A model generated the notes under the pieces. It saw only the letters and a list, made by a program, of their open reading frames with translations, ran no database searches and was not told the DNA's origin. From JAAFIP01 sp043718065 (GTDB taxonomy: Bacteria > Pseudomonadota > Gammaproteobacteria > Burkholderiales > Burkholderiaceae_C): a stretch of 62,161 nucleotides of DNA. The stretch covers positions 1 to 62,161 of the forward strand of contig JAYSWJ010000157.1 of NCBI GenBank assembly GCA_043718065.1. Direction: 5' to 3'. Made by a program: the position numbers and the translations under genes. Position 1 is the stretch's first letter. Every line of letters begins with the position of its first letter. This document shows, one piece after another, positions 56,715 through 62,161 of this stretch.

Positions 56715-57125
56715 CTAGTACCCTGCCCCAGCGCCGGGCCTGCGTTTGGCAAACAGGCCTGTGGTGCGCGCACCTTGCTTGGCAAAGCGCTCACGCCTTG
56801 CCACTTTGGGGTCTACCCGCAAATCTCGGCACAGCTCAAGTCGGTCGTCTTGGTGCAGCAGCTGGTCTGCGCTGGCTTTAACGCCCCGCAGTGCACAGTG
56901 CAGCTTGGCGGCCACTATTTGGCTTACAGCGTTGGCAAAGCGTGAATCAGTAGCACACAGCGCCAGCGCGTCGCGCACTTGTGCGCCAGCAGGCAGGTGT
57001 AGTGTGTGCAGGTGCACCTGCCGGGCTGCGGGCGCGTAGCAAATAGTGACGGTAATGGTTGACGCAGTGGTTGACGCTGTGGTTCCAGTGCTTGCCGCAG
57101 TGGCGGCGGGCGGCAAGTTAGCCAT
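56715..57125 (-). CDS. rnfH: RnfH family ubiquitin-like protein
   Basis: A 136-residue small protein of the RnfH/UPF0125 family with a beta-grasp fold. The start ATG at 57125 overlaps the stop of ratA, the typical arrangement. The family core is seen as TVTICYAPAARQVHLHTLHL, LPAGAQVRDALALC and DRLELCRDLRVDPKVARRER. The Ala/Thr-rich N-terminus (residues 1-23) and the basic C-terminal tail are extensions. Its molecular role is unknown; conserved linkage with ratA and smpB is the main evidence for a housekeeping function. Confidence 0.88.
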   Translation of the reverse strand: MANLPPAATAASTGTTASTTASTITVTICYAPAARQVHLHTLHLPAGAQVRDALALCATDSRFANAVSQIVAAKLHCALRGVKASADQLLHQDDRLELCRDLRVDPKVARRERFAKQGARTTGLFAKRRPGAGAGY

Positions 57126-57570
57126 ACACCTGCTCTGCCCGTTTGACAAAAGCGTCTACCAAAGTGGTGGCGATTTTGTCAAACACTGGGCCTACTAAAG
57201 CGGCCAGGGCGGGACTGTTAAAGCCGTAGTGCAACTGCAACTCTACCCTGCAGGCGTTTTGGCCGGGTTCGCCTACGGGTGTGAACTTCCAGCTGCCATG
57301 CAGCGACGAAAACGGGCCTTTAACCAGCTGCATTTTGACCAAGCGCAGGCCCGAGTCCTCGATAACGTGGTTGTTGAGTGTGCTAAACACTTGCCTCAAG
57401 CCGCCAAAGTTGATGCTAACCTCGGCCATGGCACCCGCAGGCGTTTGTTGCAGCGCGCTAGCGGCATCACACCATGGTAGAAATTTGGGATAGCTGGGCA
57501 CATCGACGACCAAATCGAACATTTGGGCAGCGCTGTACCAAATCAGGACAGACTTATTGACAGTTTTCAC
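57118..57570 (-). CDS. ratA: RatA/COQ10 family START-like protein
   Basis: A 150-residue SRPBCC-fold protein. Start is a GTG at 57570 giving MKTVNKSVLIWYSAAQMFDL. Family marks are DVPSYPKFLPWCDAA, LRLVKMQLVKGPFSSLHGSW and VELQLHYGFNSPALAALVGP with the final DAFVKRAEQVYG. E. coli RatA inhibits 70S ribosome assembly and mitochondrial Coq10 binds ubiquinone; which role dominates here is not known. It is divergent from smpB, as in most beta- and gammaproteobacteria, and its stop overlaps rnfH. Confidence 0.92.
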   Translation of the reverse strand: MKTVNKSVLIWYSAAQMFDLVVDVPSYPKFLPWCDAASALQQTPAGAMAEVSINFGGLRQVFSTLNNHVIEDSGLRLVKMQLVKGPFSSLHGSWKFTPVGEPGQNACRVELQLHYGFNSPALAALVGPVFDKIATTLVDAFVKRAEQVYG

Positions 57571-57658
57571 GTAAGGGGCGGCAGCGAGCGTTAAGAGTTC
57601 TTAAAATACTAGTTTATGGCCCAATTGTATTTGGGCAGCACAGCCACCACTATTTCGT

Positions 57659-58162
57659 ATGACAAATAAGCCTGAATCGTCCACTAAAAAGAAACCCGCC
57701 ACTGGCGATTCACGTATTGCAGACAACAAAAAAGCCGCGTTCAATTACTTTTTTGAAGAACGCTTTGAGTGCGGCATGGTGTTGGAGGGCTGGGAAGTTA
57801 AAGCCGTGCGCAATGGCAAGGTGCAGCTGACTGATGGCTATGTGATGATTCGCGAGGGTGAACTATTTTTGCTGGGCTGCCAGATCAACCCGCTTAAAAC
57901 CGCGTCAACCCACGTCAACCCCGACAGCGTGCGCACCAAAAAGCTGCTGATGAAGAAAGACGACATTCGCCGCTTGGTAGGCAAGGTAGAGCAAAAAGGC
58001 TACACGCTGGTACCCATTAATCTGCACTGGAAAAACGGCCGCGTGAAATGTGAAATTGCACTGGCCAAAGGCAAGGCAGAGCATGACAAGCGCAATGTAG
58101 TGGCCGACCGCGAAGGCAAGCGTGAGGTAGAACGGGCGATGAAAAACTTAAAGCGCGCTTAA
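57659..58162 (+). CDS. smpB: SsrA-binding protein SmpB
   Basis: A 167-residue RNA-binding protein that brings tmRNA to stalled ribosomes for trans-translation. The core begins ADNKKAAFNYFFEERFECGM and contains LEGWEVKAVRNGKVQLTDGY, NPDSVRTKKLLMKKDDIRRL and the C-terminal tail RDKRNVVADREGKREVERAM-like region (visible as GKAEHDKRNVVADREGKREV). The first 20 residues extend beyond the usual N-terminus and are basic. No ssrA gene is next to it within the window. Divergence from ratA-rnfH is conserved. Confidence 0.96.
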   Translation: MTNKPESSTKKKPATGDSRIADNKKAAFNYFFEERFECGMVLEGWEVKAVRNGKVQLTDGYVMIREGELFLLGCQINPLKTASTHVNPDSVRTKKLLMKKDDIRRLVGKVEQKGYTLVPINLHWKNGRVKCEIALAKGKAEHDKRNVVADREGKREVERAMKNLKRA

Positions 58163-58232
58163 AGAGCCGTTGGCCCAAACCCTGCACGCCAACCGTGGAC
58201 AGATGCCGTGCCGAATTGATGCGGCCGATACA

Positions 58233-59384
58233 TTAAATCAAGTGGTGCAACGGATGCGCGGCTACTGGCCAGGGGCTTCGAAAAAATGGCTGCACCATCT
58301 CGATAGTCACGTCTTCAATTCGCGCTGGGTTCCACTGGGGTGCATGGTCTTTGTCTACAGCCAGTGCGCGAATGCCTTCTACAGTCTCACTGCTTGCACC
58401 CGCACGCTGCAAGTGTGCGGTGTGAAAGCAGTGGCGTACCAAGTCGCGCTCTAGGCGCAGGTCGTCAGCCAGGCTCAGGCTGCGGGCGCGGCGGATGAGT
58501 TCTAGCACCACGTGCAGCATGAGTGGCGAGCGTTTGCGTAGTGTGGCGGCTGTGTCAGTGGCCCACGGTGAAGCATCTTGGCTCAACGCATCTATGATTT
58601 CTTTGACTGTATTGAGGGAAAAAATAGCCTCTATTTTTATGCTATTTTGATCTGTAACCCAAGTAGATCCTGCTCTAGCAGCTATTTCTTTTGTAGCAAT
58701 TAATGCAGTGATAGATGCGCGCGACGCATCGTTGATGGCAGGCAGCTCGTCCCACAAACCAGCTAACGCAACACTGTCGACCAAGGCATCGGCTAAATGA
58801 TTAGCCACCGCTTCGCCGCCGCCCATCATTTGCCCAGTTAAGGCCAAATACTCACCTACCCTGCCCGGACAACGGCTTAAAAAGTAACCTCCACCCACGT
58901 CGGGGAACAGCCCGATACCCGTTTCGGGCATCGCCATCTTGGTGCGCTCAGTCACGATGCGATGGCTAGAACCTACGCTAATGCCCATGCCGCCACCCAT
59001 GACGATGCCATCCATAAAGGCTACATAAGGTTTAGGGTAAGTGTGGATCAAATGGTTAAGCGCATATTCTTCTGTAAAGAAGTCTTCCAGCGCTGGGTCA
59101 CCAGACAATGCGGCCTGGTGGAAAAAACGAATGTCGCCGCCTGCACAAAAACTGCCGAATGGTGTGAATGCTGGCGCACTGCTGTCAGTGGCGTGCGCAG
59201 GATTTTTACCCATGCCGCGTATAGCCACTAGTTTGATGGATGGGTTAAGTTTCCACTCTAGCAAAGCCGCAGTGATGTCGCGGATCATAGGCAAAGACAA
59301 TGCGTTCAACGCCTGGGGACGGTTGAGCGTGATCAACCCCGCGCAGCCGCGCACTTCGGTCAAAATATGTTTTTCAGACCGCAT
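58233..59384 (-). CDS. Enoyl-CoA hydratase/isomerase family protein, 3-hydroxyisobutyryl-CoA hydrolase-like
   Basis: A crotonase-fold enzyme of 383 residues from the ATG at 59384 with GGAG seven bases upstream; an upstream ATG adds ten residues. Oxyanion-hole motifs are FCAGGDIRFFHQAALSG and DGIVMGGGMGISVGSSHRIV, followed by AMPETGIGLFPDVGGGYFLS, typical of 3-hydroxyisobutyryl-CoA hydrolases of valine breakdown (HIBCH). The C-terminal RDLVRHCFHTAHLQRAG-like region (FHTAHLQRAGASSETVEGIR) supports that branch. A palindromic repeat (58640-58704) lies in frame and encodes about 20 residues (IAARAGSTWVTDQNSIK) in the middle that homologues lack. It overlaps the end of the EamA gene by 11 bp, so both are co-transcribed. 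Confidence 0.85.
   Translation of the reverse strand: MRSEKHILTEVRGCAGLITLNRPQALNALSLPMIRDITAALLEWKLNPSIKLVAIRGMGKNPAHATDSSAPAFTPFGSFCAGGDIRFFHQAALSGDPALEDFFTEEYALNHLIHTYPKPYVAFMDGIVMGGGMGISVGSSHRIVTERTKMAMPETGIGLFPDVGGGYFLSRCPGRVGEYLALTGQMMGGGEAVANHLADALVDSVALAGLWDELPAINDASRASITALIATKEIAARAGSTWVTDQNSIKIEAIFSLNTVKEIIDALSQDASPWATDTAATLRKRSPLMLHVVLELIRRARSLSLADDLRLERDLVRHCFHTAHLQRAGASSETVEGIRALAVDKDHAPQWNPARIEDVTIEMVQPFFRSPWPVAAHPLHHLI
58640..58704 (-). repeat. Dispersed palindromic repeat inside the HIBCH-like gene
   Basis: Reverse-oriented: plus strand GTAACCCAAGTAGATCCTGC then TCTAGCAGCTATTTCTTTTG. Subtype A with a core change (CTGCTAGAGCAG). Same direction as the gene, open in frame. Confidence 0.8.
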
Positions 59385-60264
59385 TAGTTTTCTCCATCCA
59401 ACCGAGAATTTCATTAGCCAGCAGCGCGCCGATCACCAGCGCACCACCTAACAGTACCGTCTTGCCGGGAACTTCATTGGCACCAATCCACGCCAACGCT
59501 ATGCCAAAAATAACCTCCAGCAGCGCTAGCAGCGACACCTCAGGTGCTTTGAGCACGCGCGCGCAGACCACGGCCAAGATGCAAGGAATAGCCAGCTGCA
59601 CTAAGCCTAGCAGGCCAAGCCAAGCTACATCTTGGCCCGAAGCCGTAAACGGAAACGACAACGGCAAGGTAACTAACGATGAAATGACCGCACCCACCAG
59701 CACACAAGGCACCAAATCAATCTGGTCGCCATGGGCTTGCGCTTTTTGTAGGACGGTCCAGTGCGTTGCGGCCGCTATGGGCACCATTAGCGCCACTAGG
59801 CAGCCGATCAATGCACCCGGCGCACCCATGTTCATTTGCGACCCAAACATATAGGCAATACCTGCACCAGCCACGGCGATGGCTACCCAAGTGCGTGCGG
59901 GCAAGCGGTGCCCTATAAATATGCGCGCCATGAGTGCAGTAAACAATGGGCCCACTGCCATCGTCACCAATACATTGCCCACCGTCGTGAGTGTTAAGGC
60001 GATCATGAATGCAGTAAACATCACGCTCCAGCACACGCCAGATATCCAAAAAGACTTGCTAGACCAATGCATGTTGCGAAACACGTCTTTGCCTTGCCAC
60101 AGCGGCAAAATAACCAGCAGCGACACCATGGTAAAGAAGCTACGCCAAAAAGTCACTTCAAAGCTCTTGGCATGCTCAAGCTGCCGCGTCACGACGCCTG
60201 CGATCGACCACATTAGAGTGACGACGATCATTACTAGGACGGCTTTGCTGTGGGTGAGTTTCAT
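59374..60264 (-). CDS. EamA/DMT family permease
   Basis: A 296-residue ten-helix transporter with two EamA repeats. The first contains VTLMWSIAGVVTRQLEHAKS, the second VSLLALLEVIFGIALAWIGA, the classic conserved C-terminal motif (glutamate at the end of a helix). Length is normal. Substrate unknown. It is co-transcribed with the HIBCH-like gene downstream. Related in fold to the permease at 3767 but no closer than family. Confidence 0.86.
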   Translation of the reverse strand: MKLTHSKAVLVMIVVTLMWSIAGVVTRQLEHAKSFEVTFWRSFFTMVSLLVILPLWQGKDVFRNMHWSSKSFWISGVCWSVMFTAFMIALTLTTVGNVLVTMAVGPLFTALMARIFIGHRLPARTWVAIAVAGAGIAYMFGSQMNMGAPGALIGCLVALMVPIAAATHWTVLQKAQAHGDQIDLVPCVLVGAVISSLVTLPLSFPFTASGQDVAWLGLLGLVQLAIPCILAVVCARVLKAPEVSLLALLEVIFGIALAWIGANEVPGKTVLLGGALVIGALLANEILGWMEKTNAV

Positions 60265-60297
60265 ATCTTCATCACGTCAATTTATCGTAGATAAAAC

Positions 60298-60464
60298 GTG
60301 GACAGGCCGCGAAGTGCGCGAAGGTTACGCAAAAGTCGCAAAATAAAACCCAAAAAGAAACCAAGATAAATAAAAGCTCAGTTCTGCAGCGACCCATTAA
60401 GGCCACACAATTTTGTATTCTTTTCGCGTCCTTCGCGTAACTTTAGCGCCCTTAGCGGCCTGTA
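60298..60464. repeat. Large imperfect hairpin of GCGAAGG repeats, second copy
   Basis: Left arm (GGCCGCGAAGTGCGCGAAGG, then TTACGC) and right arm (TTTTCGCGTCCTTCGCGTAA, then CTTTAGCGCCCTTAGCGGCC) are inverted around an AT-rich centre. Related to the element at 50179-50329. It sits between typA and the EamA gene, both on the minus strand. Confidence 0.7.
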
Positions 60465-60496
60465 TTCGGTTTTAGAAGTTCTCTGCGTGGTACAAA

Positions 60497-62161
60497 TTAA
60501 CCGCGACCCGCCTTTTTACGCTCGTGCTCTTTCAAGTAGCGCTTGCGCAAGCGAATCGACTTAGGCGTGATTTCCACCAACTCGTCATCTTCCAAAAATT
60601 CCACCGCAGTTTCCAGCGTCAGAATAATCGGCGGCGTGATCTTGATCGCGTCTTCTTTGCCCGACACACGGAAGTTGGTCAACTGCTTTTGACGCACAGC
60701 GTTAACAATCAAGTCGTTGTCGCGGTTGTGTATGCCGACAATCATGCCTTCGTAGACTGGGTCGCCGGCTTTTACAACCATGCGGCCACGGTCATCTAGC
60801 TTGCCTAGCGAGTAGGTCACAATTTCGCCCTCGTCCATCGATATCAGCACGCCGTTTTTACGGCCCGGGATCTCACCACGGAAAGCTTCGTAGCTGTCAA
60901 AAATGTTGCTGGCCAAGCCGGTTCCGCGCGTCAAGTTTAAAAACTCGTTACGGAAGCCGATCAAACCACGCGCAGGGATGCGGTACTCTAGACGCACGCG
61001 GCCACGGCCGTCTGGCTCCATGTTGGCCAAGTCGCCCTTGCGCTCGCCCAGGGCTTGCATCACGCCGCCTTGGTGCTGCTCTTCGATGTCCACGGTCAGC
61101 ATCTCGATAGGCTCGCACTTTTCGCCATTGATTTCTTTAAACACTACGCGCGGTTTGCCCACAGCCAGCTCGTAGCCTTCGCGGCGCATGGTCTCCAGCA
61201 AAATGGTCAGGTGCAGTTCACCACGGCCTGAGACTTCAAAAATACCGTCTTCGTCGGTTTCTTTCACCCGCAGTGCCATGTTGGACTGCAGCTCGCGCTG
61301 CAATCGGTCGTACAGCTGGCGGCTGGTGACAAACTTGCCTTCACGGCCCGCCAGTGGCGAGTTGTTAACGCAAAAGTTCATGGTCAGCGTAGGCTCGTCC
61401 ACTTTGAGCATCGGCAGCGGCTGGGGTGACAGTGGGTCGGTGATCGTTACGCCTAGCGCAATGTCTTCAATGCCGTTGATCAGCACAATATGGCCTGGCA
61501 TGGCCACTTCACCCGCTTCGAGCGGACGGCGCTCCAGGCCTTCAAAAGTCAGCACTTGGTTGATACGGCACTTGACGGGCGTGCCGTCCATGCCGGTGAC
61601 CATCACCACGTCTTGTGGCATTTTCAAGGTGCCTTGGTTGATACGGCCTACGCCAATTTTGCCGACATAGCTGGAATAGTCCATGCTGGAGATTTGCAAC
61701 TGCAAAGGTGCCGCTGGGTCGCCGGCGTGCGCTTTGACGTGGCTGAGCACGGTGTTAAACAAAGGAGCCAGGTCTTTGCCCCACTGCTCACCTGCGTTGC
61801 CCTCTTCCATGGTGGCCCAGCCGTTCAGGCCCGATGCGTACACCACAGGAAAGTCTAGCTGCTCCTCGGTAGCACCGAGCTTGTCAAACAGCTCAAAAGC
61901 CGCGTTGATCACGTAGTCTGGGCGCGCACCTGGACGGTCTACTTTGTTGACCACGACGATAGGCTTCAAGCCCAGTGCCAAAGCCTTCTTGGTAACGAAG
62001 CGGGTTTGCGGCATGGGGCCTTCTACCGCGTCGATCAATAGCACCACACCGTCCACCATGGACAGAGCGCGCTCTACTTCACCGCCAAAGTCGGCGTGGC
62101 CGGGGGTGTCGACGATGTTGATGTGGGTGCCCTCCCAGCTAACAGCGCAGTTTTTAGCCAA
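60497..62161 (-). CDS. typA: Translational GTPase TypA/BipA (N-terminus beyond the window)
   Basis: The C-terminal 554 codons of a ribosome-associated GTPase of the TypA/BipA family, which supports growth under stress and late 50S assembly; the full protein has about 610 residues. Visible G-domain motifs are VDTPGHADFGGEVERALSMV (G3) and VVNKVDRPGARPDYV (G4). Domain II, then the EF-G-like domain III (MTVDIEEQHQGGVMQALGER) and the conserved C-terminal region (DEGEIVTYSLGKLDDRGRMV). The P-loop and switch I are outside the window. The end is RKRYLKEHERKKAGRG, typical for the family. Confidence 0.96.
   Translation of the reverse strand: MAKNCAVSWEGTHINIVDTPGHADFGGEVERALSMVDGVVLLIDAVEGPMPQTRFVTKKALALGLKPIVVVNKVDRPGARPDYVINAAFELFDKLGATEEQLDFPVVYASGLNGWATMEEGNAGEQWGKDLAPLFNTVLSHVKAHAGDPAAPLQLQISSMDYSSYVGKIGVGRINQGTLKMPQDVVMVTGMDGTPVKCRINQVLTFEGLERRPLEAGEVAMPGHIVLINGIEDIALGVTITDPLSPQPLPMLKVDEPTLTMNFCVNNSPLAGREGKFVTSRQLYDRLQRELQSNMALRVKETDEDGIFEVSGRGELHLTILLETMRREGYELAVGKPRVVFKEINGEKCEPIEMLTVDIEEQHQGGVMQALGERKGDLANMEPDGRGRVRLEYRIPARGLIGFRNEFLNLTRGTGLASNIFDSYEAFRGEIPGRKNGVLISMDEGEIVTYSLGKLDDRGRMVVKAGDPVYEGMIVGIHNRDNDLIVNAVRQKQLTNFRVSGKEDAIKITPPIILTLETAVEFLEDDELVEITPKSIRLRKRYLKEHERKKAGRG

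Overview
The window reads as a chromosomal segment from a betaproteobacterium of the order Burkholderiales, most likely a freshwater member of the Comamonadaceae (Rhodoferax, Polaromonas or Limnohabitans relatives). This rests on housekeeping pairs typical of that group (earP with an Arg32-type efp, divergent rnfH-ratA and smpB, the hpnCDE squalene genes) and on a family of short palindromic repeats that I recall from that family. The genus cannot be settled from the sequence alone.

Layout. 1-8.0 kb: end of a tRNA-Val, hupB, a tartrate/malate dehydrogenase and an alpha/beta hydrolase under a divergent LysR gene, a drug/metabolite exporter, pgsA, a TonB-like lipoprotein, uvrC. 8.0-13.4 kb: a repeat-rich spacer, earP, a large secreted DUF11 protein, efp. 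13.4-22.2 kb: a GYF-like protein, a LOG-family enzyme, hpnC, a hydrolase, hpnD, hpnE, a 55-residue cysteine protein, an MFS transporter, rmuC. 22.2-24.5 kb: a decayed chromosomal integron (internally deleted integrase with a LexA box at its start, attI region, two cassettes and two near-identical attC sites). 24.9-29.0 kb: half-size GDT1-type transporter, D-2-hydroxyacid dehydrogenase, nhaD, pncB.

29.0-42.1 kb is a light island. On the minus strand, three related small proteins of unknown function (winged-helix-like N-terminal domain) are followed by a rhodopsin with an Asp-Thr-Lys triad, a canonical Asp-Thr-Glu proteorhodopsin, and crtI-crtB-crtY-blh, which make retinal from geranylgeranyl diphosphate. 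On the plus strand lie two photoactive yellow proteins, a coumarate-CoA-ligase-like enzyme that probably activates their chromophore, and a BLUF blue-light sensor. Two ion-pump-type rhodopsins and three soluble photoreceptors of two chemistries therefore sit within about 13 kb. crtE and a tyrosine ammonia lyase are not in the window.

42.1-51.0 kb: flavodoxin-like protein and pirin with a divergent LysR, a secreted ExeM/NucH-type nuclease, cydAB and a GbsR/MarR regulator. 51.2-56.2 kb: a peptide-export operon (HlyD adaptor, 2OG-Fe(II) oxygenase, HD-like protein, then a double-glycine-leader peptide fused in frame to a truncated C39 peptidase-ABC transporter that carries a one-base frameshift). 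56.7-62.2 kb: rnfH-ratA/smpB, a 3-hydroxyisobutyryl-CoA hydrolase-like protein, a second EamA permease, and the C-terminal 554 codons of typA.

A dispersed palindromic repeat of roughly 40 bp (core CTGCTTGAGCAG) occurs about 15 times, and at least seven copies lie in frame inside conserved genes (uvrC, earP twice, hpnE, rmuC, an LD-carboxypeptidase and an enoyl-CoA hydratase relative), where they add extra residues.
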